Shown: positions 1 to 8,490 of the stretch, in pieces | How the letters are laid out: the number at the start of each line of letters is the position of its first letter | Numbering within the stretch: the stretch's first letter is position 1 | NCBI GenBank assembly: GCA_030595715.1 | Contig: JAUVCN010000005.1 | Span: 1-48,850, forward strand | DNA length: 48,850 bases | Direction: 5' to 3' | Source: Thermoplasmatales archaeon | Lineage (GTDB): Archaea; Thermoplasmatota; Penumbrarchaeia; Penumbrarchaeales; Penumbrarchaeaceae | Position numbers and translations under genes: made by a program | Notes under the pieces: generated by a model | Databases searched by the model: none | The model's input: only the letters and a program-made list of their open reading frames with translations | What the model was told of the DNA's origin: nothing

Positions 1-540
1 GAACCTCCGTGAATTACCCTGATTGTCGAATGTGATGGATGCTGTCGCACCGGAGGCATGGATGAATCTACTGTTCGAGATCGTGAAACTATCACCGTTC
101 CTGATGTCAACTACATTCGTCTGTGTTGGGATCGAGGTGACATTGCAATCATCTATTGTGATACCTGAAGAGGAAGAAGAGTAGAGGAAACGTCCTCTAC
201 CTGTTGCATTTGCATCCCTTACCACTATGTTTCGGGCATTGTTGAAATAGAACGCCCATGAAGATGAGGATGTGAAAGTGATGTTCAAGAACAGAACATG
301 GGCCGCCGTATTATCCAAACGGATGTATCTTGACCCCATGTTCCAATCAGAGATCAGGTATGGGTTCGATCCGGTTCCGTTCCCGGACCTGACAAAGGCA
401 GAGGTACCCAGAGCTGAATCACTGGTAACATACAGGTTTGTAACCGCATCCTCTGAGGATCCTGTGAGGTTGATCACCGAAAGGCCACTGATGATCAAAA
501 CAGCCAGTATCAGCCAGGTTGGACACCTGACATTGAACAT
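1..540 (-). CDS. Secreted parallel beta-helix-like surface protein, N-terminal part (C-terminus beyond left edge)
   Basis: Manual reverse-strand translation from ATG at 540 stays open to base 1: MFNVRCPTWLILAVLIISGLSVINLTGSSEDAV... (signal peptide), then GNGTGSNPYLISDWNM, the 'GxGTxxNPYII' motif of NosD-like beta-helix proteins. Not in the ORF track because it runs off the window. Confidence 0.8.
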   Translation of the reverse strand, partial: MFNVRCPTWLILAVLIISGLSVINLTGSSEDAVTNLYVTSDSALGTSAFVRSGNGTGSNPYLISDWNMGSRYIRLDNTAAHVLFLNITFTSSSSWAFYFNNARNIVVRDANATGRGRFLYSSSSSGITIDDCNVTSIPTQTNVVDIRNGDSFTISNSRFIHASGATASITFDNQGNSRRF

Positions 541-611
541 ATTACTTTAACGGAAGGTCGAATTATTTAAATTTTTGGAAAGTATTGTTATTATTAATTA
601 TTATCAACATC

Positions 612-1571
612 TTAATGTTTTTTTCTGTTCCTGATCAATTCAAGAAGATCCCCGATACAATCAACTTTTTTAACATCATCAACTGTCAGAAGGGGAGTTC
701 CCCCTATGTTCCTTCCCTTTATACGTCCAGTGGCTACCAGGAATGATTCATTACCGGTAACCCGGGTGATCTCTGAAAGAGTTGATCCTAGCATTCTGAT
801 CTCCCGTTCGGATGGGTCGATGGAGGTCATCACAAGGTCCTCTCTGGACCTCGCCAGCGCATCGAATGGGCACCTTGCAGTTGGTATCACTTCCATTCCA
901 ATGGAGTTCAGATGATCGAGAACATCGTTGGGATGTACATCCAAACCCGATATGTTATCTCGTATCTCTTCAAGGGACCCGCTTCTGGAAAATGGATCAA
1001 GTGGGACGATCAGTTCCACACCCATTACTTCCTCTATCTTCAAGGCCATTTCCAGATCCACACCCATCCCCGATTCATACATCTGGATCGCCCTTCTGGA
1101 TACACCTATCTCATTTGCAAGGGCTCCGAGAGAGATGCCATGGCATTCCCGTAGATCACGGATCCTGTTTCCTTCCACGGTAACGAAATGACCACCCGAG
1201 CAGTAGTAGACAAATGGGGGAACCTCTTCCACAAAGTGATCGAACAGGGTGTTCAATGTCATCAAAGGAATTCCATGGGATACGTAGAGGACGCCATCGC
1301 GGAAGGTAGATGACCTTGAAGATGGCATCAGCAGGATCGGAGAGGCGGAAAGGACCCTGGCCAGGACCTTCATCTCTCCGGTGGACTGTGATCTCAGTTC
1401 CTCTTTGTCCTTGATGAGCTTGATGAGGATCAGATCATCATCTCTTCTTGCAACCAGGTCAAAGGACATCTCGGAAGGTCCCTTTATCTGGGAAAGAATG
1501 AAACCTGATCTTTCAAGGATCTCCACTGTTGACCTCATCATGGATTTGAGGTCCATCGAAGGACTCATCAA
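612..1571 (-). CDS. Archaeal HTH-type transcriptional regulator (Xre-like HTH in a larger conserved archaeal protein)
   Basis: HTH segment 'RECHGISLGALANEIGVSRRAIQMYESGMGVDLEMALKIEEVMG'; overall length and layout fit the archaeal 'putative HTH-type transcriptional regulatory protein' family. Confidence 0.75.
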   Translation of the reverse strand: MMSPSMDLKSMMRSTVEILERSGFILSQIKGPSEMSFDLVARRDDDLILIKLIKDKEELRSQSTGEMKVLARVLSASPILLMPSSRSSTFRDGVLYVSHGIPLMTLNTLFDHFVEEVPPFVYYCSGGHFVTVEGNRIRDLRECHGISLGALANEIGVSRRAIQMYESGMGVDLEMALKIEEVMGVELIVPLDPFSRSGSLEEIRDNISGLDVHPNDVLDHLNSIGMEVIPTARCPFDALARSREDLVMTSIDPSEREIRMLGSTLSEITRVTGNESFLVATGRIKGRNIGGTPLLTVDDVKKVDCIGDLLELIRNRKKH

Positions 1572-1682
1572 TACCTGTATGGAAGAACATATATTTCAGA
1601 TTTCAACCTTTAGCTCACTTTCGTCGATAGATCCGATAGGATCCTGTAACTTGCTTTCGTCATTGATATCACTCGTAAGTTG

Positions 1683-2009
1683 GTCCTTTTTCAAAGGATT
1701 TGAATACTATGGAATTACTTTGAAAAAGGGCATCAAATTATGTTGTACATACTCGTAACTTCCTCACGTCGATTCCATATCTTTTCGGAAGTTCGAGGTC
1801 CAGCTAAATTAGACCGTCGATAACGCAACTCATTCAGCGGACTTTTTTCAAAGATTATGATTAGATATTGAATCCTTTGAAAAAAGAGTGTTGCAGGGGT
1901 CTCGGAAGAGAGGATTGTTCAGCATATTGGAGTGATACACCTAAGAAACAGTTACTCCCCTGCAACGTAGTTCGTATAGCGAGTTGTATGGGGCGATGAT
2001 CCATACAAC
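1683..2009 (-). ncRNA. Candidate structured RNA / interspersed hairpin element, locus 1
   Basis: Minus-strand order: GTTGTATGG/CCATACAAC; GTTGCAGGGG/CCCCTGCAAC; CTTTTTTCAAAG/CTTTGAAAAAAG; GTCC...GGAC; CTCG-A-ACTTCC/GGAAGT-TA-CGAG; CCTTTTTCAAAG/CTTTGAAAAAGG. Same architecture as 5331-5709. Confidence 0.55.
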
Positions 2010-2119
2010 AACTAGTAAGTTACTTCAATCGATATAAACCTTATTGGAATAGGAACATATCCGTTCGGAAAGGTATATATCAGGGGTCTATTTAGAGGCA
2101 AAAAAATGGAGTTGAGAAC

Positions 2120-3043
2120 GTGAAAAGGAACCTTCTCAGTGTCCTTGACATCAGGGACGAACTTGGAGATATCATTGACCTTGCAATCATCATGAAAGGT
2201 GAGAGCAAGGATGGAATGGAGAATATTGCATTCAGAGGAAAGTCGCTGGCAATGATATTCGAGAAACCGAGTCTCAGGACAAGGGTGTCTTTCGAGGTCG
2301 GATTCACACAGATGGGAGGAACTGCGATCTATCTCTCTCCCAACGAGATACAGGTGGGAAAAAGGGAAAGCGTTTACGATGTTGCCAAGGTCATGTCCAG
2401 ATTCGTGGATATGATAATGTACAGGGCATTCGACCACAGGAATGTACACGAGCTTGCAAAGCATGCTGATATCCCTGTCATTAACGGATTGGACGACATG
2501 GAACACCCGTGCCAGGCAGTTGCAGATTTCATGACCATGACAGAGGTAAAGGGAAAGCTCAAGGGGAAGACACTCGCATGGATAGGGGATGGTAACAATG
2601 TCCTCCATTCGCTAGCACTGGGAGCTGCGATCCTTGGAATGAACCTCCGTGCTGCAGTACCCGATGGGTATGATCCTGATGCTGTGATAATGAAGAAGGC
2701 AAAGGACATTGCGGAGGAGAACGGGTGCACATCGGAAGTGTTCCGCACACCGGAGGAAGCGGTTACCGGAGCGGATGTCATCTACTCCGACACGTGGATA
2801 TCCATGGGTGATGAGGGTGAGAAGGAACAGAGGCTGAGGGACTTCGAGGGATACCAGATCAACTCTGACCTCATGAAAAAGGCCAATGACGGATGCATCT
2901 TCATGCATTGCTTACCTGCTCACAGGGGTGAAGAAGTGACCGATGAGGTCATGGACTCATCCGTATCTGTTGTATTCCAGGAAGCAGAGAACAGGATGCA
3001 TGCACAGAAAGCCATTATGATCAGGATCGCTGGCCTCAGGTGA
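2120..3043 (+). CDS. argF: Ornithine carbamoyltransferase
   Basis: FEKPSLRTRVSFE carbamoyl-phosphate motif, DDMEHPCQ, and MHCLPAHRGEEVTDEV signature; GTG start. Confidence 0.93.
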   Translation: MKRNLLSVLDIRDELGDIIDLAIIMKGESKDGMENIAFRGKSLAMIFEKPSLRTRVSFEVGFTQMGGTAIYLSPNEIQVGKRESVYDVAKVMSRFVDMIMYRAFDHRNVHELAKHADIPVINGLDDMEHPCQAVADFMTMTEVKGKLKGKTLAWIGDGNNVLHSLALGAAILGMNLRAAVPDGYDPDAVIMKKAKDIAEENGCTSEVFRTPEEAVTGADVIYSDTWISMGDEGEKEQRLRDFEGYQINSDLMKKANDGCIFMHCLPAHRGEEVTDEVMDSSVSVVFQEAENRMHAQKAIMIRIAGLR

Positions 3044-4712
3044 TCTCCCAGGTCCTCATATCATTGGGTTTTGATAGCTCCACGACACCCATCTTTGCAG
3101 GTTGAGGTTTGAGGTTCATCATCTTCTGGAACGTGGTCTGGGACTGCCAGGTGGAACCTTCGATGAGCTGTATACCCTTGTAATTGTCCAGACCATACCG
3201 ATGAACATGACCCGAAACGAAGATATCCGGAATATCCTCTATGACAAGAAGGTCCTGTTCCTCGGGTGCAAGTTGATTCCTCATGCCATATGTAGGAGCA
3301 TAATGCCTTGACCGGAGCATCTCTTTCAATCCTTCTATTGGTTTCTCATAGGTCACTTCCCTGAACAGGGTCACCATATCATCAATGGACTTACCATGAT
3401 ATCCTGCAATGTGAACCCCTGATACGGAAAATGAGGTTGGATTTGAAAGGAAATGAAGATTTGAATTGGAGAACAGGTCCTGGAATTCCTTTTGCAATGG
3501 GGGCTGAGGTTCTGCCAGTCTAACAGCATCATGATTTCCTGGCATAAGGATGATCTCGATATGGTCCGGGAGCATTGCAAGCGATTCGGCCAGGGCCTCA
3601 TACTGCCTGGTGATATCCTTGTAGACCAGGTCCTTGTCCTGATCTGGGTATATTCCGATACCGTCAACAAGGTCTCCGGCAACCACGAAATATTTCACAC
3701 GATGACCATCCTTTGCAGGCAATGAAGCATCTGTTTCACCACGCAGCCATCTAACCATCCGGTCCCATTCTTTCTCCAGGTACATCTTGGACCCGATATG
3801 TATGTCTGATGTGAATACTGCCAACAATCCCTTGTCTTCCGATATCCTGCGTCTATGAACCCCGGGAATGTCAGCTTTGAAGATCTTATCGATAAAAACG
3901 ATCGAACCGCCCCTTCCATCACCGGATTTGTATTTCCCGACTATCCCGATAACTTCATCCTCGACGATCTTGATCGACATCAGGTCCGGTTTCTTTTTTG
4001 AGATAAGGGTCCTTATCTTTCCCGATTGGTCCTCAAGGTCGATCATTATGTGCCCATTTTTCGTTGTCCGGGACGAGTTCACGATCCCCACGAAACTGAC
4101 ATGATCATCGGCTCCACCAAGGTTACCTATGTTTTCGCACTGGGAAAGGTCCCCATATTGTTGTGTAAGGATCTGTTTAATTTTTTTATACCTGGACTGG
4201 AACAACTTCCTGAAATCATCGATCTTTCCCTGGGTACCCATATGGTCCGAAGGGTCCTTGATGATCCTTACATCGCTGTCAAATTGTCTGGCCAGGGGGA
4301 TGCCATCTTTTCCTGCTCCGGGAAGATCTATGCCTGTGGTTCTTTGTTTCATCATTGTGGTGACCGATCTGGAAATGTTCTCCATCTGTCTTCGAGGTTG
4401 GACCCCGATCCCGGGTCTGACCTCTAGTATGATCGTCGAATCCATTGGAGAAGGTTCGGTGGGCGGGTCGATCTTCACGGTCCTTTCTATCTTGACCTGA
4501 TCGTCCACGTATGGTTTAGAAGTTACGATCTGCCCTTTGGTCAAAAGACCCTCCAGATCATCCGGCTTTATCACCATTGGAATGGTTCTTCCATTCCGTA
4601 TAGCTTCCTCTAATCTGTCCAGAAGTGATGGTTCCTCCTTCATCACTGCCACAGCTTCAGGGGAAGCCAACCTTGAGATCCTCATGAGCCGCTGGGCTAC
4701 CTCGACCATCAA
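3036..4712 (-). CDS. polB: DNA polymerase II small subunit (DP1), calcineurin-like phosphoesterase/exonuclease
   Basis: Metallophosphoesterase motifs FTSDIHIGSK, AGDLVDGIG, MPGNHDAV, SGHVHRYG preceded by an OB-fold-like region; length typical of DP1. Confidence 0.9.
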   Translation of the reverse strand: MMVEVAQRLMRISRLASPEAVAVMKEEPSLLDRLEEAIRNGRTIPMVIKPDDLEGLLTKGQIVTSKPYVDDQVKIERTVKIDPPTEPSPMDSTIILEVRPGIGVQPRRQMENISRSVTTMMKQRTTGIDLPGAGKDGIPLARQFDSDVRIIKDPSDHMGTQGKIDDFRKLFQSRYKKIKQILTQQYGDLSQCENIGNLGGADDHVSFVGIVNSSRTTKNGHIMIDLEDQSGKIRTLISKKKPDLMSIKIVEDEVIGIVGKYKSGDGRGGSIVFIDKIFKADIPGVHRRRISEDKGLLAVFTSDIHIGSKMYLEKEWDRMVRWLRGETDASLPAKDGHRVKYFVVAGDLVDGIGIYPDQDKDLVYKDITRQYEALAESLAMLPDHIEIILMPGNHDAVRLAEPQPPLQKEFQDLFSNSNLHFLSNPTSFSVSGVHIAGYHGKSIDDMVTLFREVTYEKPIEGLKEMLRSRHYAPTYGMRNQLAPEEQDLLVIEDIPDIFVSGHVHRYGLDNYKGIQLIEGSTWQSQTTFQKMMNLKPQPAKMGVVELSKPNDMRTWEIT

Positions 4713-4756
4713 TTGGGCATAACAGAGGTATTGTTTTTATATTTCCCGGGGGTTCA

Positions 4757-4828
4757 CTAAAAGTAATTACGAGTGATGATGTGATCGTTGATATTTGTCA
4801 GTCGATCACCCAACAATGCCCCCCATAT
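4757..4828 (+). other. Possible decayed relative of the multi-hairpin element
   Basis: 'AAGTAATTACGAGTG', hairpin GTGATCG/CGATCAC, then 'CAACAATGCCCCCCATA', resembling the 3' part of locus 2 (GAGTTACGAGTTC ... CAACTACAATGCCCCCATA). Confidence 0.3.
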
Positions 4829-4836
4829 AGATCGAT

Positions 4837-4867
4837 TTGCCCGACATTATTAAATACTTGTCCGACA
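4837..4867 (+). promoter_or_regulatory. Putative promoter/operator: direct repeats TTGCCCGACA and TTGTCCGACA flanking an AT-rich TATA-like box
   Basis: TTGCCCGACA (4837-4846), TTATTAAATAC, TTGTCCGACA(A) (4858-4867). Repeats are 21 bp start to start; the second lies in the palindrome TTGTC-C-GACAA. Located ~40 bp upstream of the RHH start at 4904. Confidence 0.5.
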
Positions 4868-4903
4868 AATTGGGATGAACGTCATACGATCAGAAGGGGT
4901 TTA

Positions 4904-5287
4904 ATGGGGAAAGTTGGCAAGGTGACCATCCGGCTCACGGAAGAGCAGGCATCCGCACTTGATTTCCTTGTTGGGAATGGGAATTTCAAGAACAGGTCTG
5001 AAGCTATCAGAGCGTCGATCGATCAATTGATAGCCATACCTGAAGAGGATGAAAGAATGGTCAGCCTGAGACTTTCCGATACCATGACCATGACGATCGA
5101 GGCCCTTGTTTCCATGGAACATTTCGTGAACAAGGAACTGGGCATCAGGGAATTGATAAGGAATGGCCTGGACCAGATAGATCTGAACAAGCTCAAGTCG
5201 AGACAGGAGATACTGACCGAACTTGGAGCAAATAGATCGACAAAGGACCTTCTGGATGCTCAATATCAGAACATGCTCAAAGAATAA
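4904..5287 (+). CDS. Ribbon-helix-helix (CopG/NikR N-terminal-like) transcriptional regulator
   Basis: MGKVGKVTIRLTEEQASALDFLVGNGNFKNRSEAIRASIDQLI is an RHH signature. Internal ATG at 4904 preferred over the ORF-track start at 4781. Confidence 0.75.
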   Translation: MGKVGKVTIRLTEEQASALDFLVGNGNFKNRSEAIRASIDQLIAIPEEDERMVSLRLSDTMTMTIEALVSMEHFVNKELGIRELIRNGLDQIDLNKLKSRQEILTELGANRSTKDLLDAQYQNMLKE

Positions 5288-5330
5288 TAGAGTTAGACCA
5301 AACGTGGGATCTAAAATGGGATGCACTCTG

Positions 5331-5709
5331 TAGGGGCCCCGGCTATTTTTCGGGGGAAAAATGGGGCCCCTATGCTCTTTTTTGAAAAATGAATTGTAAA
5401 CACTTCCAATCATTTTTCAAAAAAGCCCGTAAAACAGTTTTATTGAATCGACGCTCTGTTTTACTGGGCCTCGAACTTACGTATCTTTGTTGAATAGACG
5501 GAAGTAAGTTACGAGTTCATCGCAACTCTAAGGAATTTTTTTAAATAATCAGCATCTTAGAAAAAAGTCCCCACAATGAGTATAGGATTGACGGTTTAAT
5601 TACGCTGAGCCTCGAACTCACGTCATTTCAAAAATTAACAAGAGTGAGTTACGAGTTCAACAGAAATTCTAAGAACCCATTATGGAATATTATACTTAGA
5701 TAAAAGTCC
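5331..5709 (+). ncRNA. Candidate structured RNA / interspersed hairpin element, locus 2 (two tandem modules)
   Basis: TAGGGGCCCC/GGGGCCCCTA (5331-5372) with inner ATTTTTC-GGGG-GAAAAAT; CTTTTTTGAAAAATGA/TCATTTTTCAAAAAAG (5377-5425); GCCCGTAAAACAG/CTGTTTTAC-t-GGGC; CTCG-A-ACTTAC/GTAAGT-TA-CGAG (5470-5515); TCTAAG/CTTAGA; CTCG-A-ACTCAC/GTGAGT-TA-CGAG (5611-5655); TCTAAG/CTTAGA (5668-5700). Confidence 0.6.
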
Positions 5710-5751
5710 GCTGAATGAAATGTTCAACTACAATGCCCCCATAGACCATAC

Positions 5752-7050
5752 ATGGAGAACTCCCCCTCTGATCGAAAAAATGCGGTCCTGGTCTGGATCT
5801 CCGAAGATGATGATCTTGTTGATGAAACAAAGGAGCTCTGTTCCTCCGCAGGTTACACGATAATAGCAGAGGTTAGACAATCCAAGGACCAACCACATAC
5901 AAGATACTACATAGGCCCCGGCAAGATCATCGAGTTAAAGGACATTGAGGGGATCGACCATCTGATCACACCAGTTGATCTCACTCCATCCCAGATATTC
6001 AATATGGGAAAGATGTCCGGCCTCACTGTAGTTGACAGGATCAGGGTCGTGCTTGAACTGTTCAGGTCCAGGGCGACCAGCCCGGAAGCGAGACTCCAGG
6101 TGGAGATGGCCGACCTGAAATATCAGTTGCCCATACTCCGGGAATTCATTCATCAAGGGACCTTATCCGATCGACCGGGATTCCTTGCAGGAGGGGAGTA
6201 CAGGGTCGATTATTACTACGAGATGGCAAGGAAAAGAATGGCCCATATAAAGGACCAACTGAGGATCCTGAGAAAGAGGAGAGGAATGACCAGGACACTG
6301 AGGAAAAGAAGAGGATCACACCTCGTTGCTGTCGCGGGGTATACCAATTCAGGGAAATCGACCCTCTTGAATGCCATATCCGATGCGAGGATGCCCGAAA
6401 AATCAGTGGATACAGCCGACAGGATGTTCACAACGATAGCAACGTCGACAAGGAAAATGAAGGGGGACCGTGATTGTATCATTACCGATACGGTCGGCTT
6501 CATCAGGGACCTTCCCCCCTGGCTGGTGGAGGGATTCATGTCAACATTGGAAGAGGTCTTTGAATCGGATATCATCCTTCTTCTTGTCGATGCTTCGGAG
6601 GATAAGGAGAAGGCAACAAGGAAGACACTGGACTCCCTTGACATCCTCAGAAGGGGGAACTGCTCGGGAAAGATAATACTGGTCATGAACAAGATGGATG
6701 CCATCTTGGAGGGATCTGACCACATCATCCCGGAGAGGGACCTTCCTTTCGAATATTTCAACACGATAGATGCCCAGATAGAGATATCTGCCAGGAACGA
6801 AGAGGGATTGGAGGACCTGATCAAGAGTATAGAGGCACTTCTCCCTGACCTTTTCAGGGTCAGGATAGAACTCCCCCTTACATCAGGGAGTGAGCGGATC
6901 ATGAAGATCATCAGGGATCGATCCATCGACCTCAAAATAGACTACTCGGGAACCCTTGCTACCATTGAATGTAGGATGGAAGAGAGATGGGCCATGTCGC
7001 TGAAGAAGATGCTGAATGCCGAGGGAGGTTCCCTGGACATGGAAATATGA
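5752..7050 (+). CDS. hflX: GTPase HflX
   Basis: N-terminal HflX region (YYIGPGKIIELK, DRIRVVLELFRSRATSPEARLQVEMADLKYQLP), G1 GYTNSGKSTLLN, G3 DTVGFIRDLP, G4 NKMD. Confidence 0.93.
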   Translation: MENSPSDRKNAVLVWISEDDDLVDETKELCSSAGYTIIAEVRQSKDQPHTRYYIGPGKIIELKDIEGIDHLITPVDLTPSQIFNMGKMSGLTVVDRIRVVLELFRSRATSPEARLQVEMADLKYQLPILREFIHQGTLSDRPGFLAGGEYRVDYYYEMARKRMAHIKDQLRILRKRRGMTRTLRKRRGSHLVAVAGYTNSGKSTLLNAISDARMPEKSVDTADRMFTTIATSTRKMKGDRDCIITDTVGFIRDLPPWLVEGFMSTLEEVFESDIILLLVDASEDKEKATRKTLDSLDILRRGNCSGKIILVMNKMDAILEGSDHIIPERDLPFEYFNTIDAQIEISARNEEGLEDLIKSIEALLPDLFRVRIELPLTSGSERIMKIIRDRSIDLKIDYSGTLATIECRMEERWAMSLKKMLNAEGGSLDMEI

Positions 7051-7112
7051 AGATCCTTATAACAAATATATTTTTAATGATGTAATCGTTCGCTGGAAGA
7101 GGGGGAAAAAGT

Positions 7113-7982
7113 ATGAAAGCGGTCATTCCTGCAGCCGGGTTGGGTACAAGACTTCTACCGATCACAAAATCACAACCCAAAGAGATGATGCCGATCCTCA
7201 ATAAACCTGCCATACAATATGTTGTTGAAGAGGCTTCATATGGAGGATTCGATCAGATCCTGATCATCACGAACAGGAACAAGAAGGTGATGGAGGACCA
7301 TTTCGATCGGAACCTGGAGCTCAGGGAACTGTTGACAAAGAAGGGAGAGGAAGAGGCCCTCAAGAAATTGATCAAGATCGAGGAACTGGCAGACATATAC
7401 TACCTCAGACAGAAGGAGCAGAAAGGGCTGGGAGACGCAGTGCTCTGTTCGGAAGCATATGTAGGGAATGAGGCCTTCGCAGTCCTCCTGGGTGATGATA
7501 TCATAATATCGGACATTCCCGCAGTAAAACAACTCTGGGAAGCACACCTGAAGGTCAAGGCTCCGGTAATAGCTCTTGAGGAGGTCCCCGAGGACCATGT
7601 TGAGAGATACGGGATCGTTGAACTTGGCGAAGAAGTGGAAGCGGGGGTTTTCAAGATCACCAAGATCGTGGAAAAACCGAAGAAGGAAGATGCCCCCTCG
7701 AGAATGGCGGTCATGGGCCGGTATATTCTGGACCATGATATCTTCACATGGCTAAGGTCCGGAAAAACAGGACATGGCGGGGAGCTCCAATTGACCGATT
7801 CCCTTGCAAATTACATCGATACCAAGGGCCTGTATGGAATGCCAGTAAAGGGTCTCAGGGTTGACATAGGCTCAGTTGGCGACTGGTTGAAAGCCAACCT
7901 TCAAGTGGCATTGTTGAACCCTGAACTGAAAGAGAAGATCACCAGGTATCTGGATGAATTGAAAGCAGAAGGAAGGCTCTGA
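7113..7982 (+). CDS. galU: UTP--glucose-1-phosphate uridylyltransferase
   Basis: MKAVIPAAGLGTRLLPITKSQPKEMMPILNKPAIQYVVEEA nucleotidyltransferase signature; GKTGHGGELQLTDSL. Confidence 0.88.
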   Translation: MKAVIPAAGLGTRLLPITKSQPKEMMPILNKPAIQYVVEEASYGGFDQILIITNRNKKVMEDHFDRNLELRELLTKKGEEEALKKLIKIEELADIYYLRQKEQKGLGDAVLCSEAYVGNEAFAVLLGDDIIISDIPAVKQLWEAHLKVKAPVIALEEVPEDHVERYGIVELGEEVEAGVFKITKIVEKPKKEDAPSRMAVMGRYILDHDIFTWLRSGKTGHGGELQLTDSLANYIDTKGLYGMPVKGLRVDIGSVGDWLKANLQVALLNPELKEKITRYLDELKAEGRL

Positions 7983-8006
7983 AAGATCAAAGATGTTTGC
8001 AAGCAT

Positions 8007-8426
8007 TCAGATGGAAGACCTTGTTATCACCAGTTCTCCGTGTTTGACACCTTTGATCGCTTTGATATTGTCGGTCAGGTTCCTGATCTCTACCGAAGGC
8101 CCCTTGACGATGAGTATCTCAAGGCACATATCATGGTCCATATGAACATGTGTCGTGAACAGGATCTCTTGATGATGATCATGTTGAAGGTTGATCAGCC
8201 GATTGTTGACATCTCCTTCATGGTGATCGTAGATGAATGTCAGTGTTCCGATAACCTCACCGGAACCTTCCTCCACTTCACTTTCAATGATAGCTTTTCT
8301 GATCAGGTCCCTAATAGCTTCCGATCTGGATGGATATCCCTGTGATGACACAAGGGAATCGAAACGTTCAAGCAGTTCAGGTTCGAATGATACACCGACT
8401 CTCTCAACTGGCATAGTAGCACCCAT
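8007..8426 (-). CDS. nikR: Nickel-responsive regulator NikR-like protein
   Basis: RHH N-terminus (VGVSFEPELLERFDSLVSSQGYPSRSEAIRDLIR) plus ACT-like metal-binding C-domain with HDHHQEILFTTHVHMDHDMCLEI. Confidence 0.88.
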   Translation of the reverse strand: MGATMPVERVGVSFEPELLERFDSLVSSQGYPSRSEAIRDLIRKAIIESEVEEGSGEVIGTLTFIYDHHEGDVNNRLINLQHDHHQEILFTTHVHMDHDMCLEILIVKGPSVEIRNLTDNIKAIKGVKHGELVITRSSI

Positions 8427-8490
8427 TCACATTATTCACGGTACCAGATGAAACTCATTTCTTTTCTATTTTAGGTTAGAATTGAGATAT

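Noticed and set aside
706-1758. Multiple + strand ORFs (706..915, 812..1183, 912..1154, 928..1191, 1381..1758) opposite the HTH regulator
   Set aside because: Antisense shadow ORFs of a well-supported gene; no recognisable protein features.
1683-2009. Multi-hairpin region considered as a CRISPR array
   Set aside because: Units differ in length and sequence, there are no regular repeat-spacer units, and no cas genes in the window.
4901-5413. 170-aa minus-strand ORF overlapping the RHH gene and hairpin P0
   Set aside because: Antisense to a clear RHH protein; composition looks like a shadow ORF.
5470-5515. TCGAAC / TTACGAG motifs considered as a tRNA T-arm
   Set aside because: No acceptor, D or anticodon arms in register; the hairpin has a different stem layout.
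8007-8426. NikR as evidence of a local nickel-uptake operon
   Set aside because: Neighbours (galU-like, dphB) are unrelated and no Ni transporter or hydrogenase genes are present in the window.
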